A stretch of DNA of 64,000 nt. It comes from Desmodesmus armatus. Its lineage: Eukaryota; Chlorophyta; Chlorophyceae; Sphaeropleales; Scenedesmaceae. Of this stretch, positions 1-9,865 are shown in pieces. The stretch is taken from positions 186,001 to 250,000 of the forward strand of contig VIIQ02000562.1 of NCBI GenBank assembly GCA_007449985.2. The letters run 5' to 3'. Position 1 is the stretch's first letter, and each line of letters starts with the position of its first letter. The notes beneath the pieces are model-generated. The model was not told the DNA's origin. It saw only the letters and a program-made list of their open reading frames with translations, and did not search any database. Position numbers and translations under genes: made by a program.

Positions 1-1
1 G

Positions 2-1450
2 CGTGTTGCATATGAGCAGGATCCCTACTACTTGCATGCTCCTAAGTACCTGAAGTGCCAACACGGCATTTGGTACATGCATGATCGCATTGCTATCCCC
101 GCCTGCAAGCCCCTCAAGCTACAGGTGTTGCGAGAGTGTCATGACTGTCCAAGCGCTGGCCACTTGGGTGTTGCTAAAACCCTGCAGCGCGTTGCTGAGC
201 GCTTCTGGTGGCCACACCTGGCTAGGACAGTCCGCAATTATGTTGTGTCTTGTCCATCCTGTCAGCTGAACAAGCCCAGCACACAAGCACCAGCTGGCTT
301 GTTGCACCCTTTGCCCATTCCCACCCATAAGTTTGAGTGCATTTCCTTGGACCTTATCACCGACCTTCCACCAACTAAGCATGGTCATGATGCTGTGCTT
401 ACCATTGTGGACCGTCTCACTAAGTTTGTGCGGTTCATTCCCACAACCAAGGGTGCAGGTGCTGACCCCATTGCATCGCTTGTGCGCAAAGAGTGGTTTA
501 GGACCTTTGGATTGCCAAGAAGCATTGTTTCCGATCGCGACAGGCGCTTCTTGAGCAAGTTCTGGCGTGCATTGTTTTCTGCATTGGGCACTGACTTGAA
601 GTTTTCTACTGCTTTTCATCCCCAGACTGACGGCCAGTCTGAGCGTGCTAATCGCACTTTGGAGGAGTACTTGCGGCATTTTGTTTCTCCCCGGCAGGAT
701 GATTGGGATGATTGGCTGGACTTGGCTGAGTACGCCATCAATGACTCTGTCAACCCAGCCACAGGTTACTCTCCATTTTTCTTGTGTTTTGGCCAGAGCC
801 CTTTGTCTGTGTTGGATGTTGCATTAGGCCCTGTCTTGGTGCCAGCAGCCCAAGTGACTGCTGATGACATGCATTCTGTCTTACAGCATGCCAAGACCAA
901 CTTGCATGCCGCCCAGCAGCGTATGATGGCACAGCAAAATGCGCATCGTCGTGACGTTACTTTTTCTGTAGGTGACCTTGTGCGCTTGTCGGCAGCCAAC
1001 CTTGCCTTGCCCAGCACCATGAGCAAGAAGCTTGCTGCTAAGTATCTGGGACCCTTCCCAGTACAACAGGTCATCAGCCCTGTCGCATACAGGCTGAAGC
1101 TGCCTCCTACTCTCAAGGTACACCCTGTGTTCCATGTCAGTCTTTTGCAACCCTGGCACACACAACCAGAGTTGCCACACCCTGCTGTCATGTCTCGTCC
1201 TCCTCCTGTTGATGTTGAAGAGGACCGCTTCTATGTTGAGAAGCTTTTGGATAAGCGGCAGTGCAAGCGTGGTCGTGGTGTGAGCATTGAGTACCTTGTG
1301 CGGTGGCGTGGCTATGGCCCTGAGGATGACATGTGGATAAATATGAAGCAGATTGATGATGATGTTGTTGAGGATTATGAAGCCACCCACCATGCTGCAT
1401 TGCCTGTTGCTACTCGCAGCACGCGCCGTAGCCCTCGCAGGCGCCAATGA
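2..1450 (+). CDS. Ty3/gypsy pol, 3' part (integrase + chromodomain), cut by window edge
   Basis: The frame is open from base 2, so this is the C-terminal third of a pol polyprotein whose start lies outside the window. It matches bases 5715-7163 of the complete copy downstream, with an offset of 5713; I found one difference (G at 991, A at 6704). In order it shows the integrase zinc-binding HHCC region ([11 protein letters not shown], then CPSCQ), the DDE core ([22 protein letters not shown]) and a C-terminal chromodomain ([20 protein letters not shown]). Integrase joins element cDNA to host DNA; chromodomains of chromoviruses are thought to steer integration towards modified histones. It ends in TGA just before a polypurine tract and the shared LTR. 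Confidence 0.93.
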   Translation, partial: RVAYEQDPYYLHAPKYLKCQHGIWYMHDRIAIPACKPLKLQVLRECHDCPSAGHLGVAKTLQRVAERFWWPHLARTVRNYVVSCPSCQLNKPSTQAPAGLLHPLPIPTHKFECISLDLITDLPPTKHGHDAVLTIVDRLTKFVRFIPTTKGAGADPIASLVRKEWFRTFGLPRSIVSDRDRRFLSKFWRALFSALGTDLKFSTAFHPQTDGQSERANRTLEEYLRHFVSPRQDDWDDWLDLAEYAINDSVNPATGYSPFFLCFGQSPLSVLDVALGPVLVPAAQVTADDMHSVLQHAKTNLHAAQQRMMAQQNAHRRDVTFSVGDLVRLSAANLALPSTMSKKLAAKYLGPFPVQQVISPVAYRLKLPPTLKVHPVFHVSLLQPWHTQPELPHPAVMSRPPPVDVEEDRFYVEKLLDKRQCKRGRGVSIEYLVRWRGYGPEDDMWINMKQIDDDVVEDYEATHHAALPVATRSTRRSPRRRQ

Positions 1451-1461
1451 GGACATTGGCG
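1442..1461 (+). repeat. Hairpin over the pol stop codon
   Basis: CGCCAATG, loop AGGA, then CATTGGCG form a perfect 8-bp stem. The TGA stop codon of pol sits at the top of the first arm. The same hairpin occurs at 7155-7174 and, reverse-complemented, at 63549-63568. Confidence 0.7.
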
Positions 1462-1464
1462 TTG

Positions 1465-1480
1465 AAAAGGGGGGGCGTGA
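1465..1480 (+). other. Polypurine tract of the Ty3 element
   Basis: GAAAAGGGGGGG followed by CGTGA lies directly upstream of the LTR start TGTTATG. This is the expected plus-strand primer site. The same tract precedes the second LTR at 7178-7193. Confidence 0.75.
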
Positions 1481-1800
1481 TGTTATGAGTAAGCTCGATA
1501 CTTTATCTTTTGGTTGTCAACGGCCTGTCACAACCGTAATCCGGTTGGTCGGTCGAAGGCCAGTCGACCTTTCGGCATCAAGCACGAGCCCTGCGCTCAT
1601 GCTCGACACTTCCAATTCCTTCTGGTTATCTTTCCTACATCATTTCCAGTTGTATCTGTTATCTTGTTCGGTCATTGGTAACCTCGTCGTTCACAGGATT
1701 CCCTGAGTCCGAGCCCAGACTCTCTTTATGGCATCCAAAGTCATAGGAAAGTCTAGTCTTGGCATGCACGCACTGACAGAGCGTTCCACAGCTCTCAACA
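1481..1800 (+). repeat. Shared LTR (320 bp)
   Basis: It starts TGTTATGAGT and ends CTCTCAACA, so it has TG..CA termini. It is flanked by a polypurine tract on the left and a primer-binding site on the right. It appears identical by eye to the LTR at 7194-7513. It serves as 3' LTR of the left copy and 5' LTR of the complete copy. Confidence 0.92.
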
Positions 1801-1802
1801 AG

Positions 1803-1820
1803 TGGTAGCGGAGACCTCGG
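1803..1820 (+). other. Primer-binding site
   Basis: TGGTAGCGGAGACC starts two bases after the LTR end. TGG pairs with the universal CCA 3' end of tRNAs, and the rest resembles the initiator-Met tRNA sites used by many Ty3 elements. Which tRNA primes is inferred. Confidence 0.6.
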
Positions 1821-1873
1821 TCTTCGTTGCCCAATTTAGCCCATCAGCTTCCCACTCGCCTTACAATCATCGT

Positions 1874-2815
1874 ATGGAGTTCGAACAGTTCCAGGCGCAG
1901 CTGTCGCAGCAGTCGGAGCATCTTCAACAGCTGATGCAACAGCTTGCGCTGGAGCGGCAGTCGCGTGTGCAGCTGGAACAGCAACTGCAACAGCAGCACG
2001 TGATGGCATCGGTGCGTACACCTAAGCCTCCTGAGACGGACGGTAAGAAACCCACACCGGAGCACTTCTCCGAGGCGTTCGAGGTGTACGTTGCGCAGAA
2101 GGGTGTGAATCTCAACAGCCCTGCAGCTTGCCAGCTTGCAGCAACCTTCTTGAGGGATGCTGCCCTTGATTGGTATGTCATTCACCAGCAGGAGGTGTCA
2201 GCAGGTAGAGCAGCACCCTTCACCAGTTGGCAGCAGATGAAGCAAGCCTTTATGCAGCGCTTTGCACCCTACGACACCCATGAGCTTGCACGCTCCCGGT
2301 TGGATAGGCTCCTGCAAACCCGCAGTGTTGCAGAGTATGCTTCGCAGTACACCGCCCTCATGCTGCAGCTGCCGGCGATGGATGAGGGCACCCGCATTCA
2401 CTTCTTTGTGCGCGGCCTCAAGCCCGCAGTGAGAGTGCAGGTGGCCCTCCACCAGCCGCAGTCCTTGGACGCAGCCGTCAGCCTGGCTATGGCAGCCGAC
2501 ACCATGCTGTTTAGCGGTGGGCTGGCAGCGCTCAACCCCTTCGGCAGCTTTGGCGGCAGCAGCAGCGGTGGCGGTGGCGGTTACCGCAACCCAGCATTTG
2601 GCAGCAGGCCCAGTGGCAGCAGCAGCCACCCCGCCCCCATGGAGCTTGGGTCGCTGCAGCGTGCCCCACAGCGCAACCCTCAGCAACCCCCTACCAGCGG
2701 CAAAGTGCCCTACTGCAGCTGGCATCACCGCCAAGGGCACTGGACCGCCGACTGTCGTCAGCGTGCTCGCTCAATGCGCACACAGCACCCTGACGGCAAG
2801 GCGGCCAAGCAGTAG
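1874..2815 (+). CDS. gag: Ty3/gypsy Gag (capsid/nucleocapsid)
   Basis: 313 residues from the first ATG in this frame. A Gln-rich coiled-coil-like start (residues about 1-45) is followed by a retrotransposon gag capsid domain with FLRDAALDWY, a helical block around W..MKQAFMQRFAPYD, and a Gly/Ser-rich linker. A single zinc knuckle (CSWHHRQGHWTADC) lies near the C-terminus. The knuckle reads CX2HX4HX4C, with His in place of the usual second Cys. Gag packages the RNA and forms the particle. Upstream codons in frame run back into the primer-binding site without an ATG, so this start is preferred. It ends in TAG 67 bases before the first ATG of pol. Confidence 0.88.
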   Translation: MEFEQFQAQLSQQSEHLQQLMQQLALERQSRVQLEQQLQQQHVMASVRTPKPPETDGKKPTPEHFSEAFEVYVAQKGVNLNSPAACQLAATFLRDAALDWYVIHQQEVSAGRAAPFTSWQQMKQAFMQRFAPYDTHELARSRLDRLLQTRSVAEYASQYTALMLQLPAMDEGTRIHFFVRGLKPAVRVQVALHQPQSLDAAVSLAMAADTMLFSGGLAALNPFGSFGGSSSGGGGGYRNPAFGSRPSGSSSHPAPMELGSLQRAPQRNPQQPPTSGKVPYCSWHHRQGHWTADCRQRARSMRTQHPDGKAAKQ

Positions 2816-2882
2816 TTCGCTACTGCTGTGCTAGGAGTGGGCTGTACTGCAAGGCAAGTCGGCTTTGCCCTGCCGTAGCAGT

Positions 2883-5800
2883 ATGGGAAGCCTACTAGGT
2901 TCCAGTCTTCGGTCTTCTAGCAGCTCAGGTTCCCCCCTCCCCGGTGTTCAGTTCAGCTGGCGTGCGGGGCAGTGCGCTAGGCCAGCTACTGCCCTAAGAG
3001 CTACCACCCCTGTCCCAGGCAAACCCAGCGCTGGTCGTGTGCGTAACAGGGACAGACAGGACTGGCAGCTTTGCCCTGAGGAAGCAGCAAAATATGCAGC
3101 GCAGTTTGGGGGCTTTCAGACAGCACTGTGCCAGGCAAGCCCAGGTGACCCGACTTGGCAGGCCAGCCAGTCTCGCCTCCGGCAGTCGTGCGCTGGCGAA
3201 TGGGCTTACAGCCCTGACGCCATGTCCTTTGGTGACTTTCAGCGGCATCCCGAAGTCGCGGGAGACAACTATTGGATCTGTGCCCCTTTCCGCTCAGCAG
3301 GCAGCCTCCTCAAGCATTACCTCACACAGCGCCAGCAGCACAACAGCAGACTCGACGATACTTTCCCACTGATGGAGTCCGTCTTCCTGGTGCCGAAACT
3401 CACCAAGAAGCCATGGTGGCCCCTCACCCACAGCTTTCAGATCATCCATGAGTACCCTGCTGGTACTCCCGGCTTGTTTCAGGCGCCCCAGCCTGACGGC
3501 AGTTGGCAGGACATGGGCCCACTCAGGTGGCCTGTGGTGGTGCTGCGGGATTCCCCTCTCCGCCTCAGGTCAGCTTCCGCTGGGCGCGGCTATGGCCCTG
3601 CCTTTCAGCCCCTTCAGGTTCCCATCACAGCCACCTCCACCCAGGGTCTCTACTACGAGCGCATTGGGAGGCCCACTGCGTCTCAGGTTGCGCCCTCACC
3701 AGCACAGCCCTCGCCTGGGTTGGACCCCATCGCCAGCACTGTTATCCGGCTCCGTGTTTCTGTTCGTGGACAGCATTTGGTTGCATTGCTGGATTCTGGT
3801 GCTACTGACAACTACGTTGACACCAGGTGGGCTACGGAGTTGTCACTTCCTGCTACATCTGTTCCAGGCAAGTCTGTCAAGCTTGCCAATGGCATGTTGC
3901 AGGATGCATCCCAGCAAATTGCTGCATTACCTTTTAGGATTGGCTCTTTCAAGGATTCCCAGCCCTTTACTGTCACTGACCTGGCAGTTGATGACATTGT
4001 TCTTGGGAAGCCTTGGTTGACTTTTCACAATCCTTGCATTGATTGGCAAAGTAATCTTGTTGTTCTCACATCTAAGGGTGTTCAGCATACCCTGCCAACT
4101 GTTGTTGCTGACCCCGAGGATGTTAGCTTGATCTCGGCTATGGCAGCAGTCAAGTCTGTTGAGCGTGGTGCATCTGCATTTTTGGCGGTTCTTACTGAGG
4201 TGCAGTCAGGTCCTGATGCTCCTGAACCTGACCCCTTTGCCTCAGCTGTTGCTGACATGCCTCTGCCTGCCTGCCACGGCAGTTCGGCCACTCAAGTGCG
4301 CCATGTGCTGTTGAAGCACAAGGGTGTGTTCAGCAAGGTCACAGGTCTGCCACCCCTGCGTGGGGTTGAGCATGACATTTTACTGCAGCCAGGGGCCAAG
4401 CCTCCGTTTGGTCCCATCTACCAGCTGAGCCCTTTTGAGCTGGAGGAGTGCAAGCGTCAGCTAACTGAGCTGATTGAGAAGGATTTCATTCAGCCCAGCA
4501 AGTCACCTTATGGTGCACCCATCCTTTTTGTGCGCAAGAAGAATGGGAAGCTGCGCATGTGTGTTGACTACAGGGCACTCAACAAGCTCACTGTTAAGAA
4601 TCGGTACCCTTTGCCTCGTATTGATGAGTTGCTTGACAGGTTGCATAATGCCACTGTGTTTTCCAAGCTTGACTTGGACAGTGCGTACCACCAAGTCAGA
4701 ATTGAGGAACAAGACATTCCCAAAACTGCATTCAGGACCCGTTACGGTCATTATGAGTGGAAGGTGTTGCCTTTTGGTCTCACCAATGCACCTGCCACTT
4801 TCCAAGGTCTCATGCATCATGTATTGCATGCGTATCTGGACCGTTTTGTCATTGTGTATCTAGATGACATCTTGGTTTACTCTGCTACTGAGGCTGAGCA
4901 TGCCCAGCATCTGGATTTGGTGTTGCAAGCATTGGAGGAAAATCAGCTACATGCTGGCCTCACAAAGTGTGCTTTTGGTCTGAATACTGTGGAGTTCTTG
5001 GGCCATGTGGTGTCCCCAGATGGCATCCGTCCTGATCCGGCCAAGATCTCTGCCGTTCAGGATTGGCCTGCTCCCAGTAATATGCATCAAGTGCGGCAGT
5101 TTTTGGGGCTCACCTCCTACTATCGGAAGTTCATTCGGCATTACAGCAGCATGGCTCTGCCTTTGACAGAGCTCACTCGAGAGCACTCCCCCTGGCGTTG
5201 GCGCCCAGCGGTGGAGCAGCAGGCTTTTGAGGCCTTGAAGCAAGCCGTCTCCACAGCCCCTGCTCTCGCGATGCCAGACCCCAGCCGCCCTTATCAGGTG
5301 TTCACTGATGCATCAGGTTTTGCTTTGGGTGCTGTTTTACTGCAGGATCATGGTCACGGTCTTCAGCCAGTTGCTTACATCAGCAAGAAGCTGTCTGATA
5401 CTGAGAAGCGGTACCCTACTGGCGACCGTGAAATGTTGGGTATTGTGCATGCATTGCAGCAGTGGCGCTGCTACCTTGAGGGTGCTGAGTTCACTGTGAA
5501 CTCTGATCACCTGAATCATACATGGTTTGCAGCCAAGAAGGCTCAAAACATGTCACGTCGTCAAGCGAAGTGGACTGAGTGGCTTGAGTCTTACTACGGT
5601 GGTGTTGATATTCAGTGGAAGGAAGGCAAGGCCAACCCTGCTGACCCCTTGTCACGTCGGCCTGACCTTGCAACCATGTCCACTGTACATGATGCTTCCT
5701 TTGTGGATAAGTTGCGTGTTGCATATGAGCAGGATCCCTACTACTTGCATGCTCCTAAGTACCTGAAGTGCCAACACGGCATTTGGTACATGCATGATCG

Positions 5801-7163
5801 CATTGCTATCCCCGCCTGCAAGCCCCTCAAGCTACAGGTGTTGCGAGAGTGTCATGACTGTCCAAGCGCTGGCCACTTGGGTGTTGCTAAAACCCTGCAG
5901 CGCGTTGCTGAGCGCTTCTGGTGGCCACACCTGGCTAGGACAGTCCGCAATTATGTTGTGTCTTGTCCATCCTGTCAGCTGAACAAGCCCAGCACACAAG
6001 CACCAGCTGGCTTGTTGCACCCTTTGCCCATTCCCACCCATAAGTTTGAGTGCATTTCCTTGGACCTTATCACCGACCTTCCACCAACTAAGCATGGTCA
6101 TGATGCTGTGCTTACCATTGTGGACCGTCTCACTAAGTTTGTGCGGTTCATTCCCACAACCAAGGGTGCAGGTGCTGACCCCATTGCATCGCTTGTGCGC
6201 AAAGAGTGGTTTAGGACCTTTGGATTGCCAAGAAGCATTGTTTCCGATCGCGACAGGCGCTTCTTGAGCAAGTTCTGGCGTGCATTGTTTTCTGCATTGG
6301 GCACTGACTTGAAGTTTTCTACTGCTTTTCATCCCCAGACTGACGGCCAGTCTGAGCGTGCTAATCGCACTTTGGAGGAGTACTTGCGGCATTTTGTTTC
6401 TCCCCGGCAGGATGATTGGGATGATTGGCTGGACTTGGCTGAGTACGCCATCAATGACTCTGTCAACCCAGCCACAGGTTACTCTCCATTTTTCTTGTGT
6501 TTTGGCCAGAGCCCTTTGTCTGTGTTGGATGTTGCATTAGGCCCTGTCTTGGTGCCAGCAGCCCAAGTGACTGCTGATGACATGCATTCTGTCTTACAGC
6601 ATGCCAAGACCAACTTGCATGCCGCCCAGCAGCGTATGATGGCACAGCAAAATGCGCATCGTCGTGACGTTACTTTTTCTGTAGGTGACCTTGTGCGCTT
6701 GTCAGCAGCCAACCTTGCCTTGCCCAGCACCATGAGCAAGAAGCTTGCTGCTAAGTATCTGGGACCCTTCCCAGTACAACAGGTCATCAGCCCTGTCGCA
6801 TACAGGCTGAAGCTGCCTCCTACTCTCAAGGTACACCCTGTGTTCCATGTCAGTCTTTTGCAACCCTGGCACACACAACCAGAGTTGCCACACCCTGCTG
6901 TCATGTCTCGTCCTCCTCCTGTTGATGTTGAAGAGGACCGCTTCTATGTTGAGAAGCTTTTGGATAAGCGGCAGTGCAAGCGTGGTCGTGGTGTGAGCAT
7001 TGAGTACCTTGTGCGGTGGCGTGGCTATGGCCCTGAGGATGACATGTGGATAAATATGAAGCAGATTGATGATGATGTTGTTGAGGATTATGAAGCCACC
7101 CACCATGCTGCATTGCCTGTTGCTACTCGCAGCACGCGCCGTAGCCCTCGCAGGCGCCAATGA
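2883..7163 (+). CDS. pol: Ty3/gypsy Pol polyprotein with chromodomain
   Basis: About 1426 residues from the ATG at 2883; the frame opens after a TAG at 2832. Domains in order: aspartic protease (LDSGAT, near residue 303), reverse transcriptase ([14 protein letters not shown]; active site YLDD near 659), RNase H ([15 protein letters not shown], near 807), integrase with HHCC region near 990 and DDE residues near 1080, 1121 and 1158, and a chromodomain from about 1353. The order RT-RNase H-integrase-chromodomain defines a Ty3 chromovirus. Pol copies the RNA to DNA and inserts it. Gag and pol do not overlap and are in different frames, so a simple frameshift cannot fuse them; reinitiation, internal initiation or splicing is needed. 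Confidence 0.94.
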   Translation: MGSLLGSSLRSSSSSGSPLPGVQFSWRAGQCARPATALRATTPVPGKPSAGRVRNRDRQDWQLCPEEAAKYAAQFGGFQTALCQASPGDPTWQASQSRLRQSCAGEWAYSPDAMSFGDFQRHPEVAGDNYWICAPFRSAGSLLKHYLTQRQQHNSRLDDTFPLMESVFLVPKLTKKPWWPLTHSFQIIHEYPAGTPGLFQAPQPDGSWQDMGPLRWPVVVLRDSPLRLRSASAGRGYGPAFQPLQVPITATSTQGLYYERIGRPTASQVAPSPAQPSPGLDPIASTVIRLRVSVRGQHLVALLDSGATDNYVDTRWATELSLPATSVPGKSVKLANGMLQDASQQIAALPFRIGSFKDSQPFTVTDLAVDDIVLGKPWLTFHNPCIDWQSNLVVLTSKGVQHTLPTVVADPEDVSLISAMAAVKSVERGASAFLAVLTEVQSGPDAPEPDPFASAVADMPLPACHGSSATQVRHVLLKHKGVFSKVTGLPPLRGVEHDILLQPGAKPPFGPIYQLSPFELEECKRQLTELIEKDFIQPSKSPYGAPILFVRKKNGKLRMCVDYRALNKLTVKNRYPLPRIDELLDRLHNATVFSKLDLDSAYHQVRIEEQDIPKTAFRTRYGHYEWKVLPFGLTNAPATFQGLMHHVLHAYLDRFVIVYLDDILVYSATEAEHAQHLDLVLQALEENQLHAGLTKCAFGLNTVEFLGHVVSPDGIRPDPAKISAVQDWPAPSNMHQVRQFLGLTSYYRKFIRHYSSMALPLTELTREHSPWRWRPAVEQQAFEALKQAVSTAPALAMPDPSRPYQVFTDASGFALGAVLLQDHGHGLQPVAYISKKLSDTEKRYPTGDREMLGIVHALQQWRCYLEGAEFTVNSDHLNHTWFAAKKAQNMSRRQAKWTEWLESYYGGVDIQWKEGKANPADPLSRRPDLATMSTVHDASFVDKLRVAYEQDPYYLHAPKYLKCQHGIWYMHDRIAIPACKPLKLQVLRECHDCPSAGHLGVAKTLQRVAERFWWPHLARTVRNYVVSCPSCQLNKPSTQAPAGLLHPLPIPTHKFECISLDLITDLPPTKHGHDAVLTIVDRLTKFVRFIPTTKGAGADPIASLVRKEWFRTFGLPRSIVSDRDRRFLSKFWRALFSALGTDLKFSTAFHPQTDGQSERANRTLEEYLRHFVSPRQDDWDDWLDLAEYAINDSVNPATGYSPFFLCFGQSPLSVLDVALGPVLVPAAQVTADDMHSVLQHAKTNLHAAQQRMMAQQNAHRRDVTFSVGDLVRLSAANLALPSTMSKKLAAKYLGPFPVQQVISPVAYRLKLPPTLKVHPVFHVSLLQPWHTQPELPHPAVMSRPPPVDVEEDRFYVEKLLDKRQCKRGRGVSIEYLVRWRGYGPEDDMWINMKQIDDDVVEDYEATHHAALPVATRSTRRSPRRRQ

Positions 7164-7193
7164 GGACATTGGCGTTGAAAAGGGGGGGCGTGA

Positions 7194-7513
7194 TGTTATG
7201 AGTAAGCTCGATACTTTATCTTTTGGTTGTCAACGGCCTGTCACAACCGTAATCCGGTTGGTCGGTCGAAGGCCAGTCGACCTTTCGGCATCAAGCACGA
7301 GCCCTGCGCTCATGCTCGACACTTCCAATTCCTTCTGGTTATCTTTCCTACATCATTTCCAGTTGTATCTGTTATCTTGTTCGGTCATTGGTAACCTCGT
7401 CGTTCACAGGATTCCCTGAGTCCGAGCCCAGACTCTCTTTATGGCATCCAAAGTCATAGGAAAGTCTAGTCTTGGCATGCACGCACTGACAGAGCGTTCC
7501 ACAGCTCTCAACA
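7194..7513 (+). repeat. 3' LTR of the complete Ty3 copy
   Basis: A 320-bp copy of the LTR at 1481-1800 with no difference that I could find. It is preceded by the polypurine tract at 7178-7193 and followed by host sequence GGGATGACC. Confidence 0.92.
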
Positions 7514-8150
7514 GGGATGACCTCATCGCCGTGTTCACAACACCAAAGTTGGCAACTGCTGAAGCGAGTGCACACGTTCTTTTGAACACTCCGTCAAGTG
7601 GGATCATCGTACCTGGAGTGTCACATGTGATGTTCCAGGTTTATGACTATCGCTGCATCGGAAGCATCTCAACAGTGGCACCCGGTTGCTCTGCAAGCGC
7701 AGTCTCGGGTTGTCGCAGTTGGAACAGCACGCACAAGCAGCTCCTGCCTGGCATCTTGGTCTACGTGGTCCTCCTGCACAAGGACGCTAAGGTCTCAACG
7801 GGCATCTCGGATGGTTGGGCGTGCGGCCAAAGGGGAGCTTGGGCGTGCCTTCCAACAGGCAGCTTCCTTGTTGAAGGATGCACCCTGGTGGTATGGGGTT
7901 CACCCAGGAGCTGGGCTGCAGGAAGCAGCATGCGTAAGGGGGCACACCGAAGCTTGCCACTATACAGCAGCTCACAGCCACTATACACCCATGCAGTTCA
8001 CGCTAAGGGTTGTGCCCTTCACCCGTCAAGGGTAGGAGGGTGAAGGGCTTAGCACCCCCCGACCGCACCCTTGCACAACCAGGTGGATCAGGGTGAAGGG
8101 TGGGGCTTCACCGGATATGGGGGCTGCCGGCCTAGTGGCCCGAGGGAACA
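7514..8150. other. Flank of the Ty3 insertion, no supported gene
   Basis: An open frame on + continues from the LTR to 8043, and another covers 7643-8035. Neither shows a recognisable domain or clear codon preference. The stretch could be the broken end of a host gene into which the elements inserted, but I cannot show that. Confidence 0.35.
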
Positions 8151-8891
8151 ATGGCGTCACCCACAATGCGACATGGATGCCGGACACGACCCTGTTGCTG
8201 GCTTGGCTTGACACATGCAGGTGCCACGGTATCGCCCAAGAGATCTAGACCGGCTGGTGCAGATCTGGAGCAGCCACCTTTCAAAGTGTCCCGCTGGGAG
8301 GAACTGCCATCCAACCTACCATTTGGTCTGTTGGACAGATTGGAACAGTGGGTGCAAGACCGTTTGGCTGCCACTGTTGGCATCAAAGTCAAAGCTATCC
8401 TGAAAAAGTTCAGGAATGCCGACTTGAGAGTTACAGATCTACTCGGTGAAGCAACTGCCTTGAAAACCAAAGCAAAGAGGAAGTGTGACAACATTGCAGC
8501 AAAGCTCCAGCACATGGCTGAGCCTGGTGTCACAGATGATCGCATCTTGACATTGAAGAAGGAGATCAGAGATGCTGCTGCTTCATGGTTGAACAGTATG
8601 GATAGCATGAACAAGCAACACATGGCCCTGGGAGAAAAGTTCAAGGTGCTGTTACCAGAGTTGACATCAAAGTGTAAGGGGGCTGTCAAGCAGGTGGCCG
8701 ACACTGAGCGCACCCGCCGTGACGGTGTTGTCCCACACGACCTTGACGGTTGTCGCTGTGAGCTTCATGGTATGATGTTGGACATGGGCACCACATATGC
8801 TGCCAACATGGTGATAGAATTCATGCAAGGCATTGTCAAGAACGAGCTTGGCTGCTCCCGGACCTGGAATGATGTAATGCTTCAGGGTTAG
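8151..8891 (+). CDS. Hypothetical Lys-rich helical protein, 246 aa
   Basis: An uninterrupted frame from ATG to TAG. I do not recognise the family. After about 30 low-complexity residues, most of the protein is predicted helical and charged, with Lys-rich segments (VKAILKKFRN, ALKTKAKRKCDN, RILTLKKEIRD) and few Pro or Gly until the end. That pattern suggests a coiled-coil or DNA-associated protein. It lies 640 bases past the Ty3 LTR with no evident partner. It may be a single-exon gene, the largest exon of a longer gene, or part of an undetected mobile element; the composition argues against chance. Confidence 0.45.
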   Translation: MASPTMRHGCRTRPCCWLGLTHAGATVSPKRSRPAGADLEQPPFKVSRWEELPSNLPFGLLDRLEQWVQDRLAATVGIKVKAILKKFRNADLRVTDLLGEATALKTKAKRKCDNIAAKLQHMAEPGVTDDRILTLKKEIRDAAASWLNSMDSMNKQHMALGEKFKVLLPELTSKCKGAVKQVADTERTRRDGVVPHDLDGCRCELHGMMLDMGTTYAANMVIEFMQGIVKNELGCSRTWNDVMLQG

Positions 8892-9865
8892 CTGGTGATT
8901 ATATGCGGTTCTGCATCACGGCAAACCAGCTGCATCATGGTTTGTTCCAGCAGGTGCTTGAGACCCAACAGCATGAGGTACCAGTATGAAGTAGTACATC
9001 ATTCCGTAATTTAGAGCACTTTGCAAGCCATTTGAAGCCTCATCATCATGCAACCATCAATTTGAACTTGGAAGCTTCATTTCCAAATGCTGTTGTGATC
9101 ATGACATGAACCAACCTGAACTGGAAGCTTGGGGCTGAGGGGTACTGAGGGGAGGGGGGGGGTGAGCACTGCTGAGGAGCACTTTGGCCCTTGAAACCAT
9201 GCCCCCCATATGTGCATGATGCAAAACAGCAGGATGCACTGCTTCATCGTAATCAGAGCACTGAATATGCATGCACATGCGGCAACCAGCATGAATCAGT
9301 TGCGCATGACAGTCCAGTCCTTGAGGCAGCTGCGGACCTTGGCAGGCTCCCCAATGCGCAGCACACGCAGGCCACCACGACCTGGCAGGACAGTGTCAGT
9401 GAAGGCAGATGGTGACAAAGGCTGCCTATGTTGGATGGTGTACCAACTTGAAGCTTGAAGCTCTACCGCTCTACCGCTCTACCGCTCTGGCACCAAAAGC
9501 TGATTGCCAGCCCTGGCAGTGCAATGCACGTGTTGACATTGAGTGCCAAAAGCAGTGCTAGCCTAGAAACTGGCAGGTCGGCTGCCATGGTTGGACTGAG
9601 ATAATATAGCCAGTTCAAGACTGATTGGACCACTCAATCCAGAACCTGTACTCAGAGGTCTCTGTCCTGGCCGACGGGTGTTGATCTGGTTCGTAACTCC
9701 CCAAAAATGCCAAACCGTTTCCTGGCGCAGCACTGGGTGTTCTGCCCTGCAATATGTGCCTTGATATTCTGTGCCGTTCACCTACCTACTGCGCCCTTTC
9801 AGTTTTGCTGTTGAGCAGCATTGACAGCAGACTGTCAAGCAACTCCACCATCCAAGACTTCAACA
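8892..9865. other. Intergenic; short tandem repeat
   Basis: No coding signal found. CTCTACCG is repeated three times in tandem near 9460-9487. The last 300 bases should hold the promoter of the adenylate kinase gene, but I see no clear box. Confidence 0.4.

Larger units (their letters stand above)
1481..7513 (+). mobile_element. Complete Ty3/gypsy chromovirus (Metaviridae), in tandem with a second copy
   Basis: A full element lies between two LTRs that look identical, with primer-binding site, gag, pol in the order protease, RT, RNase H, integrase, chromodomain, and a polypurine tract. A second copy of the same family abuts on the left and shares the LTR at 1481-1800, giving the order internal-LTR-internal-LTR with a 5713-bp period. 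Identical LTRs and a near-identical internal overlap mean the copies are very young. Both gag and pol are open, so the element could be active. The right flank begins GGGATG; the left target duplication lies outside the window. Confidence 0.93.

Noticed and set aside
881..1456. Long minus-strand frame opposite the Ty3 integrase (also 6702-7169)
   Set aside because: It is the complement of a well-supported pol frame and has no domain of its own.
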